Assembly: GCA_037074765.1 (NCBI GenBank)
Contig: JBAMDO010000216.1
Span: 27,812-91,811, forward strand
DNA: 64,000 bases
Source: Mansonella perstans
Taxonomy: Eukaryota > Nematoda > Chromadorea > Rhabditida > Onchocercidae
Direction of reading: 5' to 3'
The notes under the pieces were generated by a model. It was given only the letters and a program-made list of their open reading frames with translations. It was not told the DNA's origin and searched no databases. Position 1 is the stretch's first letter; the number at the start of each line of letters is the position of its first letter. Below, piece by piece: positions 12,901-26,896 of the stretch. The position numbers and the translations under genes are program-made.

Positions 12901-15900
12901 TATCATGGTACCTATCAAAAACTTCTCGATTTACAGTGTTTGAGGGATTGAACTTTACTGCCAAAAGCAAAAGTATAGCTCTTGGTTATAAAACTCAACA
13001 AGAAGTAGAATAAAACGTATATCTATACTCTTACTGCTTGTTTAAGATTTTCCTAATTTGAAGCAAATTTGCATTATCTGCTCTTCCTCAGACAAAGCCT
13101 GAGTTAAAAGTCATAGGGTTATATTAGCTTCTATCATTTATTAAATTTTTAAGAATCACGAACGGATAGTTTTAACCAATATAAAAAGCGTCGCGTTACC
13201 ACTATCGCATAACACTAACCTTCTGTCTTTATCAAGTTGGTCACCAAACCCAGCTGTCTCAACAATGGTCAACTTCAATCTAATTCCACCTTCCACAACA
13301 TCTGAATACAAGTTATATCATAAATGCAACTTTATGATCATAAGGATGCAAAAAAATATTTGCCGTATGTTCATAATATTTACCGTATGTTCTTGAAAGT
13401 AGTTCCACAGTCTTAAGTTCATTATTACAGGGATGAAATTCAAGCTTCATATTAAACAGAGATTCGATTAATGTTGTTTTACCCATGCCTGTTTCACCAA
13501 CGCACATTAAATTGAACTGAAACCTAAAAATATTTTATATAATTGCAAGAAAAAATGAATCATTGATACCTGAATTTTAATGAATGGCTGCAGAGAAAAA
13601 CTTTAAATGTACGTAGTTTTCTGTAAGGATCCAAATCAAATATGAAAATTTCAAAAAATCTATTTGGATAATGTAACGCTTTGAGGACTTAAGAATGAAA
13701 TCTGTTTTTACAATTACCCTCGTTCAGTGCATTTCCGAACCAACTGATGCGGAAGCGAATCAAATCCAACATGCCCGTTCAATTTCAAAGCTCGAGATTC
13801 CTCTGTGGTGCCTCCAGGTATACTAAGCTTTTCTGCAAAAGCATCAGAATGTGTCAATAAAATCGCAGGGTTTTAAAAGTTTTTGTCATTTCTGAAATAG
13901 TTTCACCATTCCAAAACAGCTTTAATTCTATCGCATAACCAAAAGAATATTAGCTTGGTTTTATGATATTTTCAATAACTTATAGCAGAATATTACTCTT
14001 TCGATCAGTAGCGAAACTAGCTTAAAAGGATGAACCTTCCTTTATATGGTAGCAAATCTGTATTTTTTTTCCTAAGGAAGAAAAGCACTCTCTATTTCAC
14101 TATCAGTAATAGCTTTATAGAAGAGACCGTAATGCTCACGGATCTTAGCAGTGGGTGACGTATCCTCTACGATTATACTCTTCTTATGGTTAGGAGATAT
14201 ACAGCAAAGAAGTTGCGGGAAGCAATCAGATGGGAAACGAGAAACCGTGCCTGTTGGGATGAATTTCGCATCCGTTGCTTCATTTTTGCTAGAATCTTGA
14301 ACTGAACCTGAAGCTGAAGTTACAGCTGTTGATATTCTCTTGTGGATTCCATTGGAAAGAGCTGATGATGGTGGTGAGGATCCATTGTTACCGTTTAGCA
14401 ACTTAAGCTGAGAACATTTCAAATGTGTTGGAATAGGTGGTGGTGCCGGTGGAGCCTGAAATCATTCCAGTTACTTGTACCCACAACATATCAAAATTTT
14501 TCAGCAGCCAAGAGAAGAAACACTGTTAAGTTGAATGTGATCTATGAATTCATTAACTACCAATATGAATTTTCATTTTAGTTTATTCCCCGTTTGGTTG
14601 AAAGATTGCATTAAGACAAAGTTTATCTCAAAATTATTTTTAAGCAACGAACTGCCATCGGCTTCTTGGATTCCATCATGTCGTTTGCTCTGGGTAATGC
14701 GACAGGCAAAACGTCGCTGTGTACTTCACCCTCAACAGCTTCTGATTTTAACGATATTTGGCGACTAAGAACTTTTGCTCGCAAAACTGCTGAATTCCCG
14801 AGAGACAATCCTGCAAACTTATGGAAAATAAATAAACTGAATTGAAAAAAAAATCATGAACTAAAAAAGAAAAAAAAAACATTGGGAGTTCTTTCCAATT
14901 ACATAATAACTTATACAATTATAAAACGAGAATTTTTGAACAAAATCAAATCGAACAATTGGCGGCATTAGAAAGGTCTTACAGCGAAAAGTGTCATTTG
15001 AAGAAAAATCGATGCTACTATCGATGCTGTGGTAAGTGACAATGAATTCAAATATGCTAGAACTGGCTTTTATCGGTTCAAATGAATTGCTACTATTTGA
15101 ACTAATTTTAATTAACCGAAACTTCCTAATTGAACCACGTTTAAACTTACTACACAAAATCCAAGGATCCGGGATGCTTTTTTTTGAAATTTTTATAATT
15201 TTGGTTTTTGAAGATTACAATTAATATATTGATCTTTATTTTTTTTGAAAAACATCGGTTAATTCTTTTTCGCAAATAGTCCAACTGATGAATGCACACT
15301 TCATAGATAGTGAACGATGAGACGAATCGATTTGAATAAATTTATAACTTAGCAACAACCGCATTATTTTGTAACGATTATGAGAAAACCTCAGTCACAT
15401 ACACTTCAAATAACTTGTTTTTTTGGGGAGCGATAAAATATTATTTATAAAATGGATTCATAAATTTCGTTATTTAATGAAAACAATGAGATTTGGAAAA
15501 CTACATCTTGAATTGAACTTGCAGATTTTATTGTTCAGGAAATTTTTAAAAGACTAAAGTTCAAATCAAATAATCCATGTGTTATCATAGCGAATAAATT
15601 CATGTTAATTAGAACAAGTTTGCCAATACTAGAGCAAATGTTCAGCAATGGTCAAATGACAATCAAAAAACGAATAAATGCCTTCTTACGACTGATAAAT
15701 ACAGCAATAGATAAAAATCTTTTTTTTTCTTCTTTTTCATTTTGATTAGTAAGATTTAAATTTAAAAGTAAATAACTAGAAGCTTGAATCTGACCTTGCG
15801 CAGTACACGATGGTTTCGATGAAAGCTGCCTTCGCTGATATCCAGCAATGATCCTACGAACTGATGTCTGCTCCAGATTGTCGCTACAACCAGTTTCACC

Positions 15901-18177
15901 GTCAGTTCGATTATTCTATAATATACACAAGAAAACTGGTACAAAGCCACTAAAACTTGTAATGCTCTTAACATATTTCAAATTTTGTTCTGGCTATCGT
16001 CATACTTCGAGTTGTTTAAAAGGATAGTTGGGTATTTTTAAGCAGTGTTACTTTTTATGATCGCATTAATGATGAAAAATCTTGCTTAAAATATCGTTCT
16101 ATTTCTTATTCTGCATTTTGGATTATTTCCTAAAATAAATTTGATCATCTTTTTTACAGCGGAACACTTGTCAGTAATCAAAAATGAAAATGTTCCGGTA
16201 AGCTTAATGTCTACATGAATAATTTATCAGAAAAAAAGAAAAGATATATAAAGATGTTTTTAATCTGCCCAGATTTATAATTAATCATATTTCTGTTCAC
16301 ATTTTAGAGAATATTATCATCGAAAAAGTAAATGATTATTTCTTAAAATAATATGAGTCGATTAATTAAAACTAAAAAGGGAAATATTCTAGAACTATTC
16401 AGGCATAATGTTTGTAATCAGATTGCATGATGTTACGTATTTCCAATGTATTGACAGAACAGCTTATGGCCATTGACAAAACAATAGGCTTTTTTTTTCT
16501 TTGACCTCGAAACTTCGATAGGCCATCCATACATGCAAGAAAAAGGCCATGATTAAATAACTTTACTATGAGATACCTTTTTTCGAATTTTTCTGTCGCG
16601 ATCACTTATTTCTGACTCTGTCACAGTTGTAGAACAGTTTGCTGTTTTCGATTTCTTATTTAAGATTAACTGAAAATAAAATTAAAAAACAATTTCGAGG
16701 GATTGAAATTTGACGCACAAGGTCACACTATTGCCACTTAAAATTTTTGTATATTGTACATGATACAAACAACACAGAATGGAATGAAATATCGTTAAAT
16801 TCGGATACCAACTCATAGCGACGAAATTCAAGATAGCAAAAATGGTTTCTCGTAGTATTCTCACTTTTTTTTTATTTTCTTAAAATTTCATTACAAGAAA
16901 TTAAAATAATGCATTGGTAATTTCCTCATTGAAACAATTCAAATGCTTCCAATATTCAATTATGAAAAATTGCTCTTCCGTCTAACATTTCTTTCTTTAA
17001 TACTTAATTATTGCAGATGTAAAGCTGGAACTGACGTACTTCTCGTTAGGATAATGTTAAAAAATAGTTAAAAATATTTCAATCATAGTTAAATTATAGC
17101 TAACAATATCATTGTACGTTTCAAAAACAAACATATCTATTGTTGCTATTTCAATTCTCTGTTATCTTATAGATTGATATTTTTTGAAAGTCATTAAAAG
17201 CATTTATATGCTATATGAATTATATGATGATTTATACCTTGGTCAGTTTTTGAAATCCGTCGATTATAAGAAAAATACTAAATCGAAATCGATATGAAAA
17301 ATTAAAAAAGAAGACATTAAAACAAAGAAATGACCAACTTGCTTTTTTTTCAAATTAATACAGTAAAATTTAATTAGTTTTACAGATATATTTGGCCACA
17401 TTAATTACATAGATGTGCGAAATTTACTCATAAACATTAGGATTTTGTTAAGGACAATAATAATTATTCAAAAAAAAAAAAAGCAAAATTCTTAAAAAAA
17501 TAAAAATTTTTCCGAATGTAATGTCTTTTCGTTAATTTATTCACTATAGCAATAATAATAGAAAGCATTGAAGTAGTTGCATCGAAAGTATTTTTTATGT
17601 AGCTTGAATCTTATGATGAATGATAGTTGCGCAACGTACAAGTAATCTAAGAGAAAATGAAGTCCCGATACACTTTCTAGAAAAAACTCCAGAAAAAAAA
17701 CAAAGAAAATGTTACTTTATCGTACATAATCTTTATTTGTGATTTCGTTAAATCATATGACTTACTTGTGCGGAAACGGAAGCTCAAAATTTCACGGAAA
17801 GTTTTCTGTAGATATGCACATAATAGTTATGTTGGTAAGTAAGAATATTTCAAGCAAACTTTCAGGAATTACTTTCAGAAACTTCAGAATGGCAGTAAGT
17901 TTATCCATATTCAATGATATGGCTATTAAAAAATTATTTCAGGTATAAATACATAAAATGCCGCATTCATATGAATTGCTATAATTGAAATATGTGAATA
18001 ATATCTAGAATACTAAGTGATCTATTTGTTTTAGAAGAAAACTCGAACGTGCAACTGGGAAAAACAAAAAAAATATTGAAATATACTCGTAGAAGTACTA
18101 AAAGAATAAGAATTAAAATTTCTAACCTTATGCTTTGGCAATTTTGAGCGCAGGAAATTCACACAGTCGTACTTCAT
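6931..18177 (-). CDS. unc-61: Septin, SEPT6/UNC-61 type GTP-binding cytoskeletal protein
   Basis: Fourteen phase-compatible exons, in transcript order: 18127-18177, 16577-16669, 15795-15915, 14653-14810, 14089-14455, 13718-13832, 13384-13523, 13220-13301, 12609-12749, 8842-8959, 8200-8389, 7732-7913, 7232-7342, 6931-7065; 667 residues. The GTPase core starts near residue 270: GHVGFDSLP entry motif, P-loop GETGMGKT, G3 region ETAGFGDQ (Glu where DxxG has Asp), G4 AKAD, then the septin-specific RARRYPWG stretch. The C-terminus (exons 12-14) is a charged coiled coil matching the SEPT6 group region after MMEAFAQ. Septins polymerise with partner septins (UNC-59 in worms) into filaments for cytokinesis and cell cortex organisation. 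The core exons are secure. The first five exons, a Ser/Pro/Asn-rich 263-residue extension, rest only on splice phase and are less certain. The symbol is by family resemblance. A 3.65 kb intron (8960-12608) splits the core. Confidence 0.85.
11361..11475. repeat. Two-copy 60-bp tandem duplication in the large septin intron
   Basis: ATACGATATAAATCACT begins at 11361 and again at 11421, each followed by an A-rich stretch of similar layout. The second copy is slightly shorter. No coding role is apparent. Confidence 0.7.
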
Positions 18178-20512
18178 GCGGGCAATCAAAAGAAATAATG
18201 AAAATACGTGAGCAAGGTGAATAAATGAATGAGTGAATAAGGAAGCTACATGAAATATATGAAGTCTATATATCCAAAGAAGCTTTCTTGTTGAAAGGCA
18301 CGTATAGAAATGATTTATTGATTGGTAAGCTATTGCCCAATCCTCTTTTTATAGTTCTTTTTAGAAAAACGACCGCATTTTACAAATTTGCTAAATTTTG
18401 TAAATTTGTCACTATATTGTTTTTTTTTTTTTTTTTTTTGCCTGAATTTCGAGATTTGCATAAAATTTTCCTTAATGTTCTACATAATTCGAGAATTTTC
18501 CTGAATCTCTCATTTCACATATAACTTTTTAATGCAAAACAGATTAATCTATTAACATCTGTTAATCTATTGCGAGTAAATTACTACTAAATTCTTTTTA
18601 TGGCTAATTATCAATTTTTCTTATTAAGCAGGCAACCTTCACTTCAAATACTTCATTCATTTCGTTATCAAAATGCAGCATATTACTTCAGCATAGTACT
18701 GATCCTAAAAATGATTTATTTGATTTATTTTGAATAAATCAGATTTTTGTAGAATTTTTAAATAAAAAAGTAGAAAAACGTAATGATTATTCTATAATGT
18801 ATTATTTAACTTATAGGTTTAAAGTCAAAAATTAAAAAACTATTTGGTATATTATTTTCTGGAAAGAAATAAGCATGAAAAAATTTTGAACTGACAAGTG
18901 CTGAAATTAAAAAATTATCAAATTCTTGTTATCCGGATATTAAGTTAAATTAACGTGACATTAAATATAATCAAGTGATTATATATACAAAATTTTTCTG
19001 TTGAAAAAAAATTTCAAATCGAATCGAAAAAATATATATCAAAAATCCAGCTCTAAATTTTCATATGTTTAATTGAATTATTAAATCAAAAAAAGAAATT
19101 GAGATAAACAACAAATTAATATCAAATTGATGAAATGACTCGTTATCGAACTATTACTTTACGTCACGTCACATGTCTGTCTGTTTGAAAAAATTGGACT
19201 ATAAATGTCAGAATGAAATGAAATTATGACGAACCTGCATGTTTCTAAAAATCCCAATTCTATTTCCAACAATATTGCAGGAAACATATTTAAACCATTC
19301 TGTTTCTTTTTAAGTATGCTTTTGTTACATAGATTCTCCGAATTTTATGATTTGCACAGAATCAAGCAAACCATTTAGAATATGAATCTGATCAAGCTAA
19401 TGTAATGAATATGTAATCTTGCATATGCTTGCGATGGCAAAGCAAAAATATCCTTGATGAACCACCACTGACTAAAATTGGGTGATTGACAGGTCCCTCG
19501 AAGCTTGAATGTAACTTTCCGATCTTGTAAATATTTATTCATAAACGTTGTTCAATTATCTTATCAACATTACCTTAACACACATTCTTATCAGTTCACG
19601 GGAAGGATATAGACAATTTTCGATCAATAACTATTTCAAATTGCTTTGCAATTTACTTGAAATTAACTTTACTTGAAATTTTTTTACACTAATTTTTTCC
19701 TTTTCATTTCTCACTGACTTTCTTTAGATCCAAATAATATATAAAAAGAAAAAAAAAGCTAGCGCTAAGGTCAAGAACGAATGATATCAAACTTAACCTT
19801 CGAATTGAATTTGTTGAACAATTTTAGAGAGAAATGGTATAATATATGAGAAATCTACACATTGCATCATTTGAATGAGAAGTGATTAAAATTTGGCTTC
19901 ATGCCCGTACAATTAAGAGCTTGGCTCAAAATATAGTTTACAAAAAAAGAATAATTTAGGTGCATATGGCATCATTTTCATTTCTTCTTCTCTCGTCATT
20001 TTACATTCCCATTCAGTGATAAATTGATGAAAGATGATGACGATACTTTTGAGAGTGACCTATTATTATATCCGAACAAATCAAAATTCCACATTATCTC
20101 GGGAATGTTAAGAAAAAAATAAAGATAGAGACATACAATCGTTCGTAATTATTCCGCTTCTTTTAAGCGTTGATTTACTATTGATGACATAGTTCCGTTT
20201 TTTATGAATGTAAAATAATGCCATTTTAAGCATTTCTTTTTTTTCAAAGCATTTCAACTTCAACGGTAAGAACTTGTAAAGCAACAGAGTAAGTCGGGAA
20301 TGTTTGGAATTCTTCCCCCAAACATTAACATAAACCAGATTACATATTATGTATTGCTTCTTCTATTGAAATATCAAAAATAATAATCTTGAAATAATTC
20401 AATGCAATGTAGCTTTTGATCTTTTTAAGCTAACCATTTTTGAATAGGACAGAATCTCTCAAAAAAATAAGAATACAGATAATTTGAAGCTCTTGGTACC
20501 ACTCCATATAAT
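18178..20512. other. Intergenic region upstream of the septin gene
   Basis: AT-rich sequence with a T-run near 18418-18439. It must contain the septin promoter if the 18177 start is right, but no TATA element or SL acceptor directly before that ATG stands out. I see no gene here. Confidence 0.45.
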
Positions 20513-23500
20513 TCACTCAGATAGATCAGCCATTGATTTTTTATTGTTTAAATCAGTCAAAGATGAATTTTGCATTCTCGAAATAAGTATAAAGCAAGAC
20601 TGACTTGCCTGAAGTAAGCTTAAGATTATTGCATTGTGCTTGCTATTATTAAGCAATAGCAGATAAATGCAACATTGCCTAATGATTAAGGAAGAAATGT
20701 TTATGCCAAATGTGTGAGAAGTGAAGAAGTTAACAAACCTCACAGATTAAATTTTCGGTAGTAATTTGCTCATTGGTTCGTTGTTTTGGTTCAAGACAGA
20801 AAATGTGATATGGTTCACGATCTAGAAAAATGTTTTTCGTTTCTTGATTTGCTCCATTATGAAAGTATGCTAGTATCTTGTCCGGATTGATTATCGGTAA
20901 ACCACCCATCCATTGTATAATCTCTTCTTCTGTCAAATCGATTTTTGCTGTTTCTGGAGAATCTGATTTCAATGATGATAATTTTCCAACGGTTCTATCA
21001 CATTTGTTAACTTTTTCTCCAACTTTCCATGTTGTACGGTTCTGATCATTATCAGTAAAATCAGGAGTAAAAAGCTTATGATGCTGTTCATCATTTCGTA
21101 AATATGCATCATCAATCCTGGTGTTAGCAATTAAATCAGAAAGAAGAACGAGAGAATCATCAACTGAAGCAAGAATCATTTCAAGTCCTCCCGGTCGCCT
21201 GCATGTATTTTTAAGTGCTCGAACACTGTTTCTTTTGAAGTTTTCCGAGTGTTGTGCAGGTGGAAAACTGACACTACGTGATTCAAAGTTTAGCCGTTCA
21301 CTGTGCATTTCCAAGAACTATGATTCCCTTTTATTTTCAGTAAATCTTGTAGACTGAGACAAGCACTTAGAAGGCAACAAATTTAATTTACCACATTTGT
21401 TTTTCCTTTCATGTTATGCTGTGATACTGAAATTGGAGGACCGAATCTTTCAAAATGTTGTATGAATATTGAAAGCAATAAAATTGAAAAAATCCGGAAA
21501 TAAGAACCAGAAAAAAACTTCTCGGCGGCAGCAGGAAGTATAGCAGTACATTTCAAAGCGTGAAATTTCATTTTAAAAACGAAGATATTTAAAAGTTTTC
21601 ATCAGCACTTAACAATGATTCAGCAAATGTTTTTATTAGAAAGTTTAATAACTAATGGATTTTTAAAATGGAAAGGAAATATATGAAAAAGACGATGAAG
21701 AAATGAAAAAATATATTCTCATAGGATGATGAAATTTTAAAACGATAAAATTTTGAAACATTATCAACAGTTTTCGAATCATTTCTTAAAAATAAAAAAA
21801 AAAAACGGATCCATCTGTTTTCTTCACAAATTTTAATAATTAATGGATTTTTGCAATTAAATATTGTCAAATGATTTCTTTTTTGTAAATTCACTTTTTG
21901 TAAATTAAGCTCTTATTGTGAAAATTTTGCAAAAGCATATTGATAAACGTTGCACATTGAAAATTTAAATTTATGAAATTCTTTATTTTCATATCGATGG
22001 AAAATAGATTTACACATGAATGCAAATTGAGCAGAAATTTTTTTAAAAAAAGGAAAAAAATTGGCGCAAAGACTGCTAAATAACGATTTCTAATGAATGA
22101 ATGAAAATGAATAAATGCACAAATAGCGAGAGAGAGGGAGAAGAGAGAAGGAGAATTATTCATGTATTTAAATTTGAAATGTATAAATGCAAATTTTCCT
22201 TTTGAATAAAAGCGAAAAATTTCTTTTTACTGCTTGTTCTGACTAAACTAATGAAAGTCAATGATTAATTCATTCATTTTTTCCGCTCATTTTAAGACAA
22301 ATATTTGAAATCGTAAAATAGAGTGTGACAGAAATGAAATGCACATGAGATTTTTTATAGTTACTGCAATAATTTTAATAACTTCAGCCATAAATTATCA
22401 AAGAAATTTGAATTACCACTGTGATTTCATTTTGCAAAAGATTTAATGAACTGAAAAATGTAGCAATCATTAACTTCATAAGAGCACTAGCGTTAACGTA
22501 ATACGTTGCAATTAAAAAATACGTATCATAAATTAAGAAAAAAACGCGATAGTGTGAAACTTAATTAAAAAAATTCACAAGATATTTAATTCCAATAAAA
22601 GATTGAAATACAAGATAATCAAATTTAAAATAAAATTTTGATTTAATGTCGAATCCAAAGCTTAGAATTTAATATTACACCAAACAATTTATTAAACCAA
22701 CACTGAATCCATTCCTATAATTTATAAGAAGCAATTAATCAAGTTGAATATTTGAATAATTTGAAAATGACATGGCAATTATTTCATCATTGCGACATTC
22801 ATAAAAAGAAGTAATTAAAACTGTTAACTGAGAAATTGGTTCAAATTTGTCACAAAATAACAAACATTTAATTCAAATGATGCAAAAAAAGAAAAAAACA
22901 AAGGAATTTGACAAGAGTGATTTTTCATAATTCTTTTTCCTGTTTCTACTGAAATCAGTGAAAAATGTCACTTTGACATTTGTATTTAGCCTGAATTTGT
23001 AACATTTGACAAAATTTCACTTGCAATTATAAAATTAATATGCACTGGAATGAAGAAAAGTGTAATATGCATCGAGCAGCTCTTTTGGACATTTCAATAA
23101 AAGTGATACACCATTTTTAGCCCTTTTTTTCTTACTATGAAGTTCATTTAATTAGTAATTTAGGACATTTAGGCAAAATAGAAATACTTTTTCAACAACA
23201 ACAATCATTTGTTTTTATCAAAAAGATTTTTTTTTGTTAACTGACTTTAATGAATAGAAAAATTTTTTTTCAAGTGATTAAATTAGGAATTTGAAATACA
23301 CATTCAATTATCAGAATTTTCTTCCAGTCGGAGCAACAAGTTCAATGATGCGCAATGAAGGTTAAAGTCTTTCGAGTACTGACAAATATCATTAACATTA
23401 GACATTAATTAACAATTATTTTGCTACAGTTATCATTGATGAGATCTCGATTAACTAAAGTTATTTGTTAAAGTGTGATAAACATAACTTATTTGTAATT

Positions 23501-26500
23501 AATAAATGTATCCTAAAGTAGAAAGTTGCATAAAAACTTTGAGAAAGAGGATGAATTTCCGGTCATTTTAGAGATAGCAAGAAATGTTAGCAATATGAAA
23601 TGATGAATGAATTTGCTTCTTTTAGACTATTACGCTAGACAATGAAAATGTACATATGGCACTATGATGGATGGATAGGCAGGCTGCTGACCAAAGTAAA
23701 TTAAGCTATCTAATAGCAGGTTGACAGAGAGCAATCGTTGCTAGACTTTGATTGATGATTTCGTGTATCTTAATATAAGAATAGTCATAAAAAGGCTCAG
23801 TGTGCGACAGAGATAGCTTCTTTGAGAGAATATGAAGGAGTGGACAACTATGACACAATTGTGAGACCACGTAAGAAATTTCATCACATAATTTTCAATA
23901 TTCCATTTTTATGATGCGTTAATGAATGAATAACTATTCATAATCACAAGATGATAAGGTCAAAGTCATTAACATAAATTGGATAAATGAAAGGTTCAAA
24001 TGTCGTGTATTACGTATGCGTAACAATCAGAACGCAAAAACATTAATTGAAAAAATTAATTGAAAAACGACATTACAAGAAGTTTAAGTCTTCGAGTTTA
24101 TAACATTTGATGTAACCATATTACACGTACCTTACGTTGGTTATAGCGTAAAATTGCCATATATGATTTTCTTGAAGCTATTAAAGCTGCGTCATATTCA
24201 TTCCAAAAAAAAAGGAAAGAAAGGATAATAACAGTAGCAAGAAGTGTCCTTGGAAAGAGCACATTATTCGTATTCTCTAGTCTGTGTTTTATTTGTATTA
24301 TTCAAATTCCAGCTTCTCTTTTACTTTCCTCTGTAAATAAAACCGTAAATATTACAATAATATTACTAATTATTATCATTATTATTAATTATTATAATTA
24401 TTACCACTATTTTCAACACTGCAATTGCAAAGGGATTTAAATGCGAGCGAAAAAAAACTTTCACATTATGTATGTAAGTTTCACACCATAAAATTTGGAA
24501 AACGCCGACATTGGAATGATAAGATGTTAGCTTTTCGACAGGAGTGAAAAAAAAAAGGATATTTTTTAAAACTCTATTATGAGTGATCAACAAGATGTGA
24601 GAAAAACAATTTTTCATTAAGCAATATCATTTCACATTTTCGATGGATAAGAGAAAAGTTGAAAATAAATGAAATAAATTTTAACTATGAATAAAAGCAA
24701 GTTATGGAATTGTTTCTGATTATATCTTTTGTCGTCGTTCATATGTTATTATGATTTTGCTATCTTAGTTTGTTCATTCAATTTAATTTTTGATGATTTT
24801 AAATCGACTATAAAGGAATTCTATCTTATACTAACTTCGTTCTTTTAACACTTCGTTTAACACTTCGCGATGTAATATTTTAATAAATTTTAACTGGAAG
24901 TTTTTATTACTTACAATTTTTCTTTGTTAACACAAGTCGAATAAAGTTTTTTCAAGACAAAATAATTAAAAATTGGCTCAATGAAAGGTTATATGCATGA
25001 TGCATATAACCTTAACAATCTTACCCACAAATTAATCTTCACCTCTCATGGGATTCAAAAAAAAATAAGTTAAAATAAAACATTCAAGCATGAGCATGTT
25101 GAACGGATTGGAAGAATATGATTTCCTTTCTTTTATCGATAAATTAAAGAAGCCATAAAGCACCTTTAATCAATAAAAATACTGTTAGATCAAGATCTGT
25201 TTGAAAGGTTGAGCAAAAGAAGATCAGTTTGAAAGGTTAAGCGAAAGTCCATTCGTAATCATTCGCAAACATAAAAATGATTAGGACATTTTTAGAAAAA
25301 GTGACAAATATGGGATATAGCCTAGCACCGCGAAGCACCAATGACTAACGTTGCATGGATGGGATACATATATGCACAGACATAAAGCACACAGATAGAC
25401 ACTATTTAAATTGGCTATCAGAGCTATTAGTCTCTCACTGATAGACTATATAAGCGGTAGCATTTAATTTTTTTTTTTCATCCTGGATATGGACAATAGA
25501 AGTATTGCTGATATAAGCCATGAAATATAGCGGAAAAGACAGAAATACAAAGTGATTGACAAAATATTCAGTTCATGAGAAGTTATCAGGGAGTTATTAA
25601 TGTATGGAATTTTCTTCTAAAATCTTCAACATAATATTTACTATTTCTGACAGTTGAGCAGTTTTCCGAAATTTTTAACAATATTAAATCAGAAAACGAA
25701 ATGAAGAAGATTGAATTTGCTGATTCTTTTCTCTTAAGAAAACAAAATGGTACATAAGTGATGGCTAAAACTCTCTAGTCAACAACGGTCAAATAAAGTT
25801 TGCTGATCGATAATAAGCACCGAACAGGAAAGTGGACATTCGGATCGAACAGATGGTATGACTCATCCATTCATCTTTCAACTATCCAAAGGAAGGAGAA
25901 AGATAATAGGACTTCAGAGACAGGAAGACAAATTAGATGAAATCATCGATCTAAGCTTTCCTGCTCATTAAGTCTTTATCCTCAGCCACTAATTTTCCAA
26001 ATTTATTATTATAAGAATTGTTAATTAGCATCAAAAGTGGGTTAAAATAAAAAAAATGATTGAAATGGCTAGATCAAATTGACAATTTAGTCTTAATCAA
26101 ATGCTTAGATTAGAGCTTAGATACATTTTAGGGTCATAAACACCGGAAGAATATGTATGAATTTAGGTATGATGACTATTTTTTCAATCGTCATTTGACC
26201 GCTAGAAGGCCACTTATTTGGTGAGAAAGATTTGAATGGAAATTTTGCAAAATTCAAACACTTTGTGTACAAGAGCCTTGAAAAGTTAGGCCTATCGCAA
26301 GACTGACATGTTTATCAAATTTCGTTATTATTGGATTATATTCTGATAGTATTATCAATATGTATTGCAAATAACAAGACTGCATTTGCACTTTTTTCTA
26401 ATTTAAACTCGTTCCCAGTTGTATTATTTTCAATTTACAATCTTGGATCTCAATGTGATGTGAATGAATGATTGATTCAGAAATGTTAAACATATAATGA

Positions 26501-26896
26501 AATCTTTTCCAACTTTCAGCACTGATAGAAATATAACAAATGAAAATATCATCCATTGAAAGCATAATGAATGTTAGTGAAATGAAACGAATTCAAATAC
26601 TTACTTTCATTAAATTTGATAGAATTTACATTCGGTATGCTTTTTAAACAGTTGCAAATGAAGTTACTTACGTTTTCACTGCCATTTCTTCTCATGTTGT
26701 TCAAAAAAACAGTTGGAATAAATGCTTCACGTCGTTTGATAAGTGTATAAAGCAAGATATCGATTGGATTATGACGAAAATTAAATCGAGATTTGTTGTT
26801 GCTTTTGTTGTTGTTGTTACTATCACTATCGATACTGATCAACGAAGTTGTTGGCGGCAAGTTGTGAGCTGAATTCCATTGTTTTGATGCAGTCAT
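20513..26896 (-). CDS. Unrecognised 299-residue protein
   Basis: Three exons joined in phase 0: 26672-26896, 20739-21317 and 20513-20608. The start ATG at 26896 is preceded two bases upstream by an AATTCACAG acceptor, suggesting SL trans-splicing. The first exon is Asn/Ser-rich and then reads NPIDILLYTLIKRREAF, which looks like a folded helix. The second holds a polar region and the segment LTEEEIIQWMGGLPIINPDK, which also looks structured. No signal peptide or membrane segment is seen, so a cytosolic or nuclear protein is likely. I do not recognise the family. The 5.35 kb first intron is unusually long for this window; an unseen small exon, or two separate genes, cannot be excluded. Donors GTAAGT and GTTTGT and the last acceptor CTTCAG are good; the acceptor at 21318 (CATAG) is weaker. 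Confidence 0.55.
24985..25013. repeat. Perfect 29-nt palindrome
   Basis: AAGGTTATATGCAT is followed by a single G and then its exact reverse complement. It lies in the long intron of the unrecognised gene at 20513-26896. It contains overlapping ATGCAT cores, so it could be a dimeric transcription-factor site or simply a recombination-prone palindrome. No function is assigned. Confidence 0.85.
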
